Positions 39,245 to 48,161 of a DNA stretch of 64,000 nt are shown here, in pieces. The notes under the pieces are model-generated. The model was not told where the DNA came from, made no database searches, and was given only the letters and a program-made list of their open reading frames with translations. Location of the stretch: positions 1 to 64,000 of the forward strand of contig CANRFI010000002.1 of the NCBI GenBank assembly GCA_947629855.1, given 5' to 3'. Origin of the DNA: an uncultured Clostridia bacterium (GTDB taxonomy: Bacteria > Bacillota_A > Clostridia > TANB77 > CAG-508). A program made the position numbers and the translations under genes. Within the stretch, counting starts at the first letter, position 1. Every line of letters begins with the position of its first letter.

Positions 39245-39808
39245 TTATAAATCTAATTGTTTTTTTAGTTTATTATTTATAATTTCAATAGTTTCTTTAT
39301 TTAATTTTCCAATTTTTACACCTAATCTAGCTTTGTCTATTGTAAGAATATCTGATATTATAACTCTAGATGGATCTTTTGATAATATAGCATTACCTTC
39401 TAAATCACTACTTGTTATTGGAACATGATATTTAGTATTGATTTTATTTCCATCTCCTTCAATTGGCAAAACATTTACTTTATCAGCATGCATATTTTGA
39501 GTTTTGTTTTGCATAATTACTACAGGATGCATTCCAAAAAGTTCTTTTCCAACTCCTACGGTTATGAAAGCATTATAGATTTCGCCTTTTACTGGTATAA
39601 CAGGATGAAGTTTATTATAATTATTTTTTTTTGATAGAGAATATTCATAGGAAATATAATTCATTTTACAAATAGAAGGTATATCTTTTATTATATCTGT
39701 CATTTTTCTAAATGAAGTATTTTTTATGTTAGATAAAATGCCATTGAACATAGATAAAAGAGTTGCTTTATGTATATTTTCTAAATCATTTAAATCGTTG
39801 TAATTCAT
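39245..39808 (-). CDS. MazF/PemK-like protein with N-terminal extension
   Basis: 187 residues. Residues about 76-185 fit the MazF/PemK toxin fold: GEIYNAFITVGVGKELFGMHPVVIMQN, HVPI-like KYHVPIT, and SDILTIDKARLGVKIGKL. The first 75 residues are an extra helical domain. It lies alone on the minus strand between endolysin and attR, a typical place for lysogenic cargo. No MazE-type antitoxin is visible, so it may be self-inhibited, act as a ribonuclease in phage exclusion, or have lost toxicity. GAGGAGG site before ATG 39808. Confidence 0.72.
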   Translation of the reverse strand: MNYNDLNDLENIHKATLLSMFNGILSNIKNTSFRKMTDIIKDIPSICKMNYISYEYSLSKKNNYNKLHPVIPVKGEIYNAFITVGVGKELFGMHPVVIMQNKTQNMHADKVNVLPIEGDGNKINTKYHVPITSSDLEGNAILSKDPSRVIISDILTIDKARLGVKIGKLNKETIEIINNKLKKQLDL

Positions 39809-40146
39809 TGTAATCCTCCTCGTATTGGATAATATAACATAGTTTTAGTAAAAATGCAATAGAAGAATTATAATATACAAGATTTTTACACAAATTTCGA
39901 CAAACAAATTAAAACAAATATGTGTACAATATAATTGAGTATGATATTTAAAAAAAATATTTTGCAATTTAAACGATTGTATGATAAAATATTAGCACGA
40001 AAGTTATTTGATTTTTAATTCTAAATTTGACAACTTTTTGACAACCATTTTTTTAGAAAATAAGGAAAAAATGGATAATATAGACAACTATTTTAAGAAT
40101 AAAAAAGTTGTCAAAACCATTAAATAGCAAAGAAAAACCTCAATAT
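39809..40146. other. right prophage arm, non-coding
   Basis: 338 bases with no supportable gene. Holds the paired TTGACAAC arm sites (40027-40045), an inverted copy (40107-40114) and the attR core, but I see no good sigma-A promoter in front of the tRNA. Confidence 0.7.
40027..40045. repeat. right arm-type integrase site
   Basis: TTGACAACTTTTTGACAAC, identical to 7400-7418. An inverted single TTGACAAC lies at 40107-40114. Likely integrase arm sites. Confidence 0.65.
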
Positions 40147-40184
40147 GCCAATATAGCTCAGTTGGTAGAGCAACAGATTCGTAA
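40142..40184 (+). repeat. attR: 43-bp core repeat
   Basis: Identical to 7293-7335; continues here into the tRNA 3' half, so the strand exchange occurred within or just before the anticodon loop. Confidence 0.93.
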
Positions 40185-40222
40185 CCTGTAGGTCGGGAGT
40201 TCGATTCTCCCTATTGGCTCCA
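40147..40222 (+). tRNA. tRNA-Thr (anticodon CGT), hybrid of phage and host sequence
   Basis: 76 bases including an encoded CCA (40220-40222). Acceptor GCCAATA pairs with TATTGGC; anticodon loop TTCGTAA gives anticodon CGT for codon ACG. One A-C mismatch lies at the base of the anticodon stem. The 5' half is phage-supplied after integration; the 3' half is host. Confidence 0.95.
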
Positions 40223-40255
40223 AACTGAATTTAGAATATATGAAATATACAAAAT

Positions 40256-40285
40256 TTGACATAAGTGAACATAAAGTGGTATAAT
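40256..40285 (+). promoter_or_regulatory. promoter of the Spo0A-like gene
   Basis: TTGACA (40256-40261), 18 bases, TATAAT (40280-40285), starting 34 bases after the tRNA. Confidence 0.82.
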
Positions 40286-40295
40286 GAAAATATAG

Positions 40296-40305
40296 CGGAT
40301 ATCCG
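40296..40305. promoter_or_regulatory. palindromic operator-like site
   Basis: CGGATATCCG, a perfect 10-bp palindrome about 10 bases after the -10 box, where a bound repressor would block transcription. Possible autoregulation. Confidence 0.5.
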
Positions 40306-40356
40306 TTATAATAAAAAAGAGGAGGAAGCCATCCTAGAAAAGATGGTAAAAAAGCA

Positions 40357-40890
40357 ATGAGCGGAAAAACATTAGTAAGGGAAATTTTAAAAATGACTCC
40401 GGATGAGCGGAGAATTGTAAGAGATTTTCTTGGCGCAATTAATGATGAAGAAGCAGAAAAAATTCGTTCAATGTATGAAAATGATCTGCAAATGGGCGAA
40501 GAGTCTTTAGAAGAAACAGAAGTAGAAAAAGTCCAAAATGCAACAGATGAAGAATTAGAAAAAATTGTTACTAATGAACTTCACAAGTTGAGGATTTCTG
40601 CACAACTTAAAGGATATGAATATATCAAGTCAGCAACTATAATGTTGATTAAAGATATGGACTTGATAAATTTTATAACCAAAGGATTGTATGTAGATTT
40701 GGCGGATAAATACAAAACAACTCCTAGTAGAGTAGAACGTTCAATTCGCCATGCAATCGAAAAAGCGTGGAAATGTGATGAAACATTGGAAAAAAGAAGT
40801 AAAATTTTCGGATATAAAATAAATCCTGATAATAAAAAACCGACTAATTCTGAATTTCTTGCATTCCTAGCAGAGTATATCAAGCTATAA
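40357..40890 (+). CDS. Spo0A C-terminal-domain-like regulator (chromosomal)
   Basis: 177 residues, lacking a receiver domain. Residues about 70-175 match the Spo0A DNA-binding domain closely: LKGYEYIKSA, the KYKTTPSRVERSIRHAIEKAW recognition block, IFGYKI and KKPTNSEFLAFLA. Probably a transcription factor. The strong GAGGAGG lies 27 bases before the ATG, so initiation is odd; a short MVKKQ reading frame overlaps the start. In-frame CGG at codon 21 must be read as a triplet; a +1 shift would stop within three codons. Composition is less AT-rich than neighbours. Confidence 0.85.
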   Translation: MSGKTLVREILKMTPDERRIVRDFLGAINDEEAEKIRSMYENDLQMGEESLEETEVEKVQNATDEELEKIVTNELHKLRISAQLKGYEYIKSATIMLIKDMDLINFITKGLYVDLADKYKTTPSRVERSIRHAIEKAWKCDETLEKRSKIFGYKINPDNKKPTNSEFLAFLAEYIKL

Positions 40891-40923
40891 ATGAAAAAAT
40901 AATGGTTGGCTAAAAATCCTTTT

Positions 40924-40962
40924 GATGGGGTACTTGTACATACAAGAACCTCATCATTTTTT
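40924..40962 (+). terminator. rho-independent terminator
   Basis: GATGGGGTACTTGT / ACAAGAACCTCATC stem followed by TTTTTTA, after the Spo0A-like gene. Confidence 0.88.
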
Positions 40963-41086
40963 ATCTGATAATAACGCTATAGAATTATGAAATTATTGCA
41001 AAAAGATATTCTATATGATAAAATAAAATCGAAATAAAATTATATAAACATATATGATTATAAAAACTGAAAAAGGGAGAAATGCA

Positions 41087-41992
41087 ATGGGATTTTTTGA
41101 TAAATTAAAACAAGGAATGAACAAAACCAAAAGTTCATTTAATGAGAAGCTAAACAATGTATTTAGTAATTTTCGAAAAGTAGATGAAGAATTTTTAGAT
41201 GAATTAGAAGAAATATTAATAATGTCTGATATTGGAATGGATACATCAGTAAAAATTATAGAAAATTTAAGAGAAAGACTAAAAAAAGAAAAGATAGAAG
41301 ATGAAGAAGAAGTAAAACGAGCATTAAGAGAAGAAATGCAAAAAATATTAGATGTAACTGATGTTAATTTAAACTTAAATACTAAGCCATCTGTTATCTT
41401 AGTAGTAGGAGTAAATGGAGTAGGAAAAACAACTTCAATAGGAAAAATTGCAAATAGATTAGCTAAAGATGGTAAAAAAATAGTAGTTGCAGCAGCAGAC
41501 ACATTTAGAGCAGCTGCAGTAGAACAGCTAGAAATATGGGCTCAAAGGGCAGGAGCTGATATTGTAAAAAGGGAGGAAGGAGTAGATCCAGCATCAGTTG
41601 TATATGATGCAATAAAAATAACAAAAGATAAACAAGCAGATGTGTTAATTATAGATACAGCAGGAAGATTGCACAATAAAAAATATTTAATGGATGAATT
41701 AAACAAAATCCAAAAAGTAATAAATAAAGAGATGCAAGAAGCGGACAAAGAAGTACTATTAGTAATTGATGGAACTACAGGGCAAAATGCAATTGCACAA
41801 GTAAAAGCATTTAAAGAAGAAGCAGATATTACAGGATTGGTATTAACTAAATTAGATGGAACAGCTAAAGGTGGAGTAGTTATTGGTATTGTCGAAGAAC
41901 TTAAAATTCCTGTAAAATTCATAGGCGTAGGAGAGCAAATTGATGATATGGAAATTTTTAATTCAGAAGATTTCGTAAAAGCTATTATTTAG
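41087..41992 (+). CDS. ftsY: FtsY, signal recognition particle receptor
   Basis: GTPase that docks SRP-ribosome complexes at the membrane. 301 residues from ATG 41087 (GGGAGAAA site; the 41054 ATG is upstream without a site). NG domain: G1 GVNGVGKTTSIGKIA, DTFRAAAVEQL, DTAGRLHNKKYLMDEL, TKLDGTAKGG. The N-terminal acidic domain is short. No in-frame CGG. Confidence 0.95.
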   Translation: MGFFDKLKQGMNKTKSSFNEKLNNVFSNFRKVDEEFLDELEEILIMSDIGMDTSVKIIENLRERLKKEKIEDEEEVKRALREEMQKILDVTDVNLNLNTKPSVILVVGVNGVGKTTSIGKIANRLAKDGKKIVVAAADTFRAAAVEQLEIWAQRAGADIVKREEGVDPASVVYDAIKITKDKQADVLIIDTAGRLHNKKYLMDELNKIQKVINKEMQEADKEVLLVIDGTTGQNAIAQVKAFKEEADITGLVLTKLDGTAKGGVVIGIVEELKIPVKFIGVGEQIDDMEIFNSEDFVKAII

Positions 41993-42009
41993 GCAAAGGA
42001 GTAAAGTTT

Positions 42010-44895
42010 ATGGAAGAAAATAAAAAACAAGAAACAATATTAGATACTGCTAATACTAAAGAGACAAGAGATAGAAAGCAGAAAGGAAAAAACAGAACGA
42101 GAATGATATTAGTAATTTTATTTTTACTAATATTTATAGGAATTAGTTACATACAACTAAGATCAAGTTATTTGGAATATAAAGAATTAGGAGAGCAATA
42201 TATAAATATTTTCTATACAAATATAGCTTATCGTTATGGAATTATGGGAGTTAACTTTGTATTTTTATATGTTGTGCTTTATTTTACCAATAGAGGTATA
42301 AAAAAGGGATTAAAACCATTTTTTGAAAAGGAAAATAAACCATTACCAAGATTATTAAATAAATCATTAGCATTAATTATTTCAGCAATTGTAAGTATTA
42401 TAGTATCAGCAAACCTAATGCAAAAAATAATGTTATTTTTAAATTCTACATCATTTGGAATTCAAGACTCAATTTTTGGTTTAGACATATCCTTTTATAT
42501 GTTCCAAAAACCAGTAATAGAAACAATAATTTTTTATATTACAATTTTATTTATAGGACTATCAATATATATGGCATTATATTATGTAATTATTTTTAAT
42601 AGGTTTTTTGACGGAATTGACGGAAAGATGTTCAAAGATAGTTTATTTATGAAAAAATTGTTAAGAAATATTTTGTTAGTTGTTATAGGAGTTTCAATTT
42701 TAATACTCCTAAATACACAAAATATGATGTTTAGTAAATTTTTAACAATCAAAGATAATATTGAAATTATAGGAGCAGGAATAACAGAAACAACAGTACA
42801 ACTATGGGGATATGTAATTTTCTCATTTATTATAGTAATTTTTATATACAGAGCTTTAAAATATTTCAAACAAGGAGTTACAAGTAAAGTATTAAAAAAT
42901 TTAGCTGTTATACCAGGATATTTAGTAGTACTATTTTTATGTATGATAATTTTTGATACGATATTTGTTGGTTCAAATGAACTAGATAGAGAAAAACAGT
43001 ATATTGCTGAAAACATTAATAGCACTAAGAATGCCTATAATATTAATTTAGAAGAAATAAACATTGAAAATTCAGGAACAGTAACAGAAGATGATGTAAA
43101 AAAGAACAGTAATATAGTTAATAATATACCAATTATAAGTGAAGATGCAGTATTAAAAACGTTACAAGATAGTCAAACAGAAACGGGATACTTTTCTTAC
43201 AAAAATGCAAACCTATCTAAATATACAATCGACGGAAAAGAAAAATTGGTATATATTGCACCAAGAGAAATTATAAATTCAGGAAGAACTTATAATAATA
43301 AAACATATGAATATACACATGGAATGGGAGCGATAATAGCTTCTGCAACTGAAAGCACAGAATCTGGAAATATTCAATATTTACAAAAAGAAGTTTCAGG
43401 AAAAGATGAACAAATTAAAATAAAACAACCTCAAATTTATTTTGGATTAGAAACAAATGAAATTATTGCAACAAATGCTAAAAACAAGCAAGAATATGAT
43501 TATACAGATGAAAATGGAACAGATTACACATCTATATATAATGGAAAATCTGGATTACAATTAGGATTTTTTGATAGATTAATATTAGGAATTGTAAAAG
43601 GAGACTTGAATTTAGCATTCTCAAGTGAAATAACAAACGAAAGTAGAATATTAATAAATCGTAATATTATTACAAGAGCTAAAAAAGCAATCCCATATTT
43701 AATTTATGATGACAATCCATATACTGTAATAACAGAAGAAGGAAGAATTTTATGGGTATTAGATGCATATACAGTTTCAAACAGTTATCCATATTCACAA
43801 TATACAACAATTGAACATAATGGAATTAGACAAAATATTAACTATATTAGAAACTCTGTTAAGGTAATAGTAGATGCATACGACGGAACAATGTCATTTT
43901 ATATAACAGATAGAAATGATCCAATTATTATGGCATATAGAAATATATACAGCACATTATTTGTAGACTTAGATGAAGAAATCTCAGAAGATATATCAAA
44001 TCACTTTGTTTATCCAAAATTCTTATATAATGTACAAACTGAAATATTAAAAACATATCATAATGTAAAACCAGAAGTATTATATAGGGCAGATGATTTA
44101 TGGAATGCTGTAAAATACAATAGTGTAAGAAATACAAGATCATCAGGAAGTTATATAGAACCATATTATACTTTAGTAAAAAATGGTAATAGTGAAAAAC
44201 TAGGACTAATTCAGGTGTATACTCCAGAAGAGAAGCAAAATGTTATTTCTTATGTAGTAGGAATAACAGATGGAAATTCTAACAAATTACAAATGTATAA
44301 ATTTTCAGCAGATAGCAATATAGTAGGACCAATGCAATTAGACACACAAATAGAAGAAGATGAAGCAATTGCAAGTCAATTAGACCAATTGACTATTACA
44401 GGAACAAAACTTACAAAACGAATGATTATTGTACCAATTAGTAATACTTTATTATATGTAGAGCCAATTTATCAAACTGCATTAAACGAATCAGAAATAC
44501 CTGTTTTAAAGAAAGTAATAGTAGCATCTGGAAGTAAGGTAGCAATAGGTGATAACTTAGAAAGTGCATTACAAAATTTATTATCTACATATGCAGTTGA
44601 TATTGAAGTAGAAAATACAGATGATATAAATGGATTAATAGAAGCAATTATTAGGGCAAATAAAAACTTAACAGATTCTACTAATAATAATGACTGGGAA
44701 ATGATGGGAAATGACATTAAAAAATTGCAAGATTTAATAACTTCTTTAGAAAGTTTAAAAGAAGAAGAGGATAAAAAGCAAGAAGAATTGGAAAAAGACT
44801 CTTCTAATAATACAAATAATACAACAAATACAAATGCTACATATAATCAAAATAGTAATAGTAGCATAACCAATGTAGTGAAAAAATCAAAATAA
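42010..44895 (+). CDS. UPF0182 family membrane protein
   Basis: 961 residues: seven or so membrane helices in the first 320 residues, then a large extracellular region with the family's NPYTVITEEGRILWVLDAYT and NYIRNSVKVIVDAYDGTMSFY segments, then a low-complexity Asn/Ser/Thr tail. Conserved in actinobacteria and clostridia, of unknown function. It follows ftsY by 17 bases and has many GG codons but no in-frame CGG. Confidence 0.9.
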   Translation: MEENKKQETILDTANTKETRDRKQKGKNRTRMILVILFLLIFIGISYIQLRSSYLEYKELGEQYINIFYTNIAYRYGIMGVNFVFLYVVLYFTNRGIKKGLKPFFEKENKPLPRLLNKSLALIISAIVSIIVSANLMQKIMLFLNSTSFGIQDSIFGLDISFYMFQKPVIETIIFYITILFIGLSIYMALYYVIIFNRFFDGIDGKMFKDSLFMKKLLRNILLVVIGVSILILLNTQNMMFSKFLTIKDNIEIIGAGITETTVQLWGYVIFSFIIVIFIYRALKYFKQGVTSKVLKNLAVIPGYLVVLFLCMIIFDTIFVGSNELDREKQYIAENINSTKNAYNINLEEINIENSGTVTEDDVKKNSNIVNNIPIISEDAVLKTLQDSQTETGYFSYKNANLSKYTIDGKEKLVYIAPREIINSGRTYNNKTYEYTHGMGAIIASATESTESGNIQYLQKEVSGKDEQIKIKQPQIYFGLETNEIIATNAKNKQEYDYTDENGTDYTSIYNGKSGLQLGFFDRLILGIVKGDLNLAFSSEITNESRILINRNIITRAKKAIPYLIYDDNPYTVITEEGRILWVLDAYTVSNSYPYSQYTTIEHNGIRQNINYIRNSVKVIVDAYDGTMSFYITDRNDPIIMAYRNIYSTLFVDLDEEISEDISNHFVYPKFLYNVQTEILKTYHNVKPEVLYRADDLWNAVKYNSVRNTRSSGSYIEPYYTLVKNGNSEKLGLIQVYTPEEKQNVISYVVGITDGNSNKLQMYKFSADSNIVGPMQLDTQIEEDEAIASQLDQLTITGTKLTKRMIIVPISNTLLYVEPIYQTALNESEIPVLKKVIVASGSKVAIGDNLESALQNLLSTYAVDIEVENTDDINGLIEAIIRANKNLTDSTNNNDWEMMGNDIKKLQDLITSLESLKEEEDKKQEELEKDSSNNTNNTTNTNATYNQNSNSSITNVVKKSK

Positions 44896-44909
44896 ATAGA
44901 ATAAATAGA

Positions 44910-44947
44910 AAAAAATCCACTATAATAAAATTAAAGGTGGATTTTTT
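44910..44947 (+). terminator. terminator that contains the next gene's ribosome site
   Basis: AAAAAATCCAC / GTGGATTTTTT with a 16-base loop. The GGTGG Shine-Dalgarno is in the right stem and the T run ends one base before ATG 44948. Confidence 0.7.
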
Positions 44948-45239
44948 ATGTGGTCAAAAAAGAAAAAAATAAATTTATTAGAAAAATCGATTGATAATTT
45001 GAGCGATACATTAGAAAAAGGAAACTATATAGAATGGGCATATATTCTTCGGAAGCAAAAAAGAAATAATAGTAAGAAATTTAGTTGCGGGAATTTTTAG
45101 AGGTGTAGGAATTGGAATAGGAATAACAATTATCACAGCAATATTAGTCATAATATTACAAAAAATTGTAAAGCTAAATATACCAATAATAGGAGAATAT
45201 ATTGCAGACATAGTGGAAATTGTGGAAAAAAGCAGATAA
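44948..45239 (+). CDS. DUF5665-like small membrane protein, read with one +1 shift at CGG
   Basis: 96 residues from ATG 44948. CGGA (45050-45053) is an in-frame CGG after codon 34; with a +1 shift the frame continues SKKEIIVRNLVAGIFRGVGIGIG, a glycine-rich hydrophobic helix, then a second helix. Plain reading would end after a few codons. The family name is from memory of the NLVAGIFRGVG pattern; function unknown. Confidence 0.7.
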
Positions 45240-45264
45240 AAAATAAGAGATATGATTTTTAAAT

Positions 45265-46480
45265 TCATATCTCTAATTTATAGAATACTTTTTTACCTTT
45301 TTTTAAAATAGAATAACCATCTTTAAAATCTTTATTAGATAAGACATAATTAATATCAGTTATTTTTTCATCATTTAAAGATATACCACCTTGTGTAATT
45401 AAAGTTCTTGCTTGACCTTTTGAAGGAGCAATACCTGTTAAAACAATAGCATCTACAATAGAAGTATTAAGGCTTTCTAATTTAACACTAGGCATATTTT
45501 CAAAATTTCCCTGACCATTAAATAAGGCATTGGAAGCTTCTTCAGCTTTAATTGCTGCTTCTTTACCGTGAACTAATTTTGTTATTTCAAAAGCTAGTAT
45601 CTTTTTAGATTCATTTATTCTTTCATCTTGATAAGAGCAAAGTTCTTTAATTTTTTCCAATGGAAAGAAAGTAAGCATTTTAAATACATTTTCAACACTT
45701 GCGTCTTCCACATTTCTCCAATACTGGTAAAATTCATAAGGAGAAGTTTTTTCAGGAGATAACCATAGAGCACCCTTCTCAGTTTTTCCCATTTTTTTAC
45801 CTTCTTTGGTTGTCAATAGTTTAAATGTTAAACCGAAAGAGTCATCTTTGCCAATTTTTCTAATTAATTCAACTCCTCCAATAATATTAGACCATTGATC
45901 ATTTCCACCCATTTGTAACTTACAACCATATTTGTTATATAAATATAAAAAGTCATAAGATTGCATTAACATATAACTCATCTCAAAAAAGGTTAAACCA
46001 GTTTCCAATCTTTGTTTGTAACATTCAGCAGCAAGCATTTTATTTACAGAAAAAAGACTACCGATTTCACGCACAAAATCAATGAATTTTAAATCTAATA
46101 ACCAATCAGCATTATTTACAATAATGGCACCATTTTCACCTTCAAAACTTACAAATTTTTCAATTTGTCTTTTTATACATTTAACATTATTATCTAATTC
46201 TTCACGAGAAAGCATTTTTCTCATATCTGTTTTCCCAGAAGGATCACCAATAGTTGCAGTACCACCACCAACTAAAATGATTGGTTTATGACCAAATTTT
46301 TGCATATGACTTGCAACCATTAAAGAAACAAAATGTCCAACATGCAAACTATCTGCTGTTGGATCAATTCCAATATAAAAAGGGACAGATTCTTTTCCGG
46401 AAAAGCTCTTTAATTTCTTGTGGGTGAGTTAGTTGCTCAATATAACCTCTTTCTTCGAGTACATCAAAAACATTTTTCAT
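45265..46480 (-). CDS. tyrS: tyrosyl-tRNA synthetase, read with one +1 shift at CGG
   Basis: Charges tRNA-Tyr, an essential step. About 404 residues from ATG 46480. CGGA (46396-46399), an in-frame CGG at codon 28, joins MKNVFDVLEERGYIEQL...KELF to GKESVPFYIGIDPTADSLHVGH, which holds the HIGH-like HVGH motif; later come YMLMQSYDFLYL, GGNDQW and the KMGKT signature. The C-terminal S4 domain (AGIAPSKGQARTL-type) is present. The glycine at this site is common but not invariant in the family. Because the enzyme is essential, a pseudogene is not plausible. Confidence 0.93.
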
Positions 46481-46503
46481 ATTTTAACACCTTTCTATTG
46501 CTA

Positions 46504-46788
46504 TTATTGATTGTTTTCAAGCTTACCAATAGCATTTTTTAATTCTTCTATACTATTTAATTCTTTTTGATAATTTTGAAATTCTTGATATTCTAAAAAT
46601 CTATTCAAATTTTTTACAGAAATTCCTGTATGACTAGAAATTGTATTAAGTGAATTTTCTAATCCATTTTCTTGTACATAAGATTTAAAAGTTAAAAACT
46701 CAGCTTGATCTTTTGTACTACATTTTGGGCAAACATTTCCTTCTGATACATAAAAACTTCCACATCTGTTACATCTATTTAGTTCCAT
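46504..46788 (-). CDS. zinc-ribbon, YvyF-like protein
   Basis: 94 residues from ATG 46788 (AAAGGAAGG site). CNRCGSFYVSEGNVCPKCS is a zinc ribbon; the following helix-turn-helix-like SHTGISVKNLNRFLEY fits flagellar-operon YvyF-type proteins. Upstream gene of tyrS, 23 bases apart. Confidence 0.7.
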   Translation of the reverse strand: MELNRCNRCGSFYVSEGNVCPKCSTKDQAEFLTFKSYVQENGLENSLNTISSHTGISVKNLNRFLEYQEFQNYQKELNSIEELKNAIGKLENNQ

Positions 46789-46910
46789 AATTTTCCTTCC
46801 TTTCATCTTTTGACAAATTCTCTTAAAATTTATTGTATTGTATCATATTTTTTATAATTTGCCAATAGTAAAATTCACTTTTGAAAAATATTTTTATACA
46901 AAAAAAATAC

Positions 46911-46938
46911 TTGACAAATTTATATAAAAATATATAAT
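46911..46938 (+). promoter_or_regulatory. rubrerythrin promoter
   Basis: TTGACA (46911-46916), 16 bases, TATAAT (46933-46938). Confidence 0.82.
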
Positions 46939-46969
46939 AAGAAAAGTAAAAAATAAGGAGGTAAAAGTT

Positions 46970-47521
46970 ATGAAAGCATTTGTTTGTAAGGTGTGTGGAT
47001 ATATTCACTTTGGTGAAGAAGCACCAGAAAGATGCCCACAATGTGGAGTAGGGAAAGAAATGTTTGAAGAGAGAAAAGAACAATCAGGCGCTAACGAATA
47101 TGCAGATGAGCATAAAATAGGAGTTGCTAAAGGTTTAGATGAAGAAGTTGTAAAAGGTTTAAAAGATAATTTTACAGGAGAATGTACAGAAGTAGGAATG
47201 TACTTAGCAATGAGCCGCCAAGCAGACAGAGAAGGATATCCAGAAATAGCGGAAGCATTTAAAAGATATGCTTTTGAAGAAGCAGAACACGCTGCTAAAT
47301 TTGCAGAACTATTAGGAGAAATAGTATATCCAGATACTAAAAAGAATTTAACTCTAAGAGCAGAAGCTGAATGTGGAGCCTGCAAAGGTAAAAAAGAATT
47401 AGCAACAAGAGCAAAAGAATTAGGATATGATGCAATTCATGATACAGTACACGAAATGTGCAAAGACGAAGCAAGACACGGAAAAGGATTTGAAGGATTA
47501 TTAAAAAGATATTTTAAATAG
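46970..47521 (+). CDS. reverse rubrerythrin
   Basis: Peroxide-reducing iron protein of anaerobes. 183 residues with the rubredoxin-type domain first ([21 protein letters not shown]) and the four-helix diiron domain after ([55 protein letters not shown]). The reversed domain order is typical of clostridia. Strong AAGGAGG site; single-gene unit. Confidence 0.93.
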   Translation: MKAFVCKVCGYIHFGEEAPERCPQCGVGKEMFEERKEQSGANEYADEHKIGVAKGLDEEVVKGLKDNFTGECTEVGMYLAMSRQADREGYPEIAEAFKRYAFEEAEHAAKFAELLGEIVYPDTKKNLTLRAEAECGACKGKKELATRAKELGYDAIHDTVHEMCKDEARHGKGFEGLLKRYFK

Positions 47522-47987
47522 AAAAAAATCGGAGATTGTCAAAGAACTTAGTTCCCGACGACAATCTCCGATTACAATTTTTTAAATTTTCGAATTTTTG
47601 ATAAAAATCAAGACAAGCTTTTTTCAAATTAACAGGTTTTAAATTTTTATCGGTAAAACAATGTTTAGTTTCACCTGTTAAAACAATATCACCAGTTTTT
47701 TTATTTGTTACAACGTATCCCATTGTTAGACGAACCCCATTAAATTCTTTTACAAAAGGTTTAATTAAAATAACATCATCAAAAGTAACATGCCTTTTAA
47801 AATCTAAACTAACACCAAGAACAGGAATCATTATGCCTTGTTCTTCATAAGCAGAATAAGGCATTTTACTAAAATCTAACATATCACATCTAGCCTCTTC
47901 TAAAAAACGAATGTAATTAGAGTGATGAACAATTCCCATTCTATCGGTTTCATAATAATTAATTTTTCTTTCAAAAGTAAAATTCAT
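47514..47987 (-). CDS. YbgC-like acyl-CoA thioesterase; C-terminus uncertain at CGG
   Basis: About 150 residues from ATG 47987 (GAAAGGAAGG site). The hotdog fold has the family motif [23 protein letters not shown]. The final 20 codons read into the shared terminator hairpin and overlap the rubrerythrin stop. Two CGG triplets there (47567-47570 and 47554-47557) would, if shifted, end the protein at TAA 47548-47550 instead of 47514. The catalytic core is unaffected. Confidence 0.82.
   Translation of the reverse strand: MNFTFERKINYYETDRMGIVHHSNYIRFLEEARCDMLDFSKMPYSAYEEQGIMIPVLGVSLDFKRHVTFDDVILIKPFVKEFNGVRLTMGYVVTNKKTGDIVLTGETKHCFTDKNLKPVNLKKACLDFYQKFENLKNCNRRLSSGTKFFDNLRFFSI
47527..47573. terminator. 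bidirectional terminator
   Basis: A perfect 14-bp stem AATCGGAGATTGTC / GACAATCTCCGATT with T runs on both sides, between convergent rubrerythrin and thioesterase genes. Confidence 0.88.
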
Positions 47988-48161
47988 AATTATCCTTCCT
48001 TTCAAAGAAATATTATAGTTAAAAAAAATTTAGTTGTCAAATTTTTATTTGCAAAATTTATATTGATAAAAAGGTCAAAATTCACTTGATAAAGGAAGAA
48101 AAATGTGATAAATTAATCACAAAGTAAAAATAAAAAATGATAAAGATAGAAAAGGGAAAAA

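Larger units (their letters stand above)
7293..40184. mobile_element. HK97-type siphovirus prophage integrated in tRNA-Thr(CGT)
   Basis: Bounded by a perfect 43-bp direct repeat (7293-7335 and 40142-40184) covering the 5' part of tRNA-Thr through the anticodon loop. The element has a tyrosine integrase next to the left end, a divergent repressor switch, early genes, terminase, portal, protease, capsid, tail, baseplate, holin and endolysin in standard siphovirus order. No structural gene looks broken once CGG shifts are allowed, so it may be inducible. About 32.9 kb. Confidence 0.95.
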
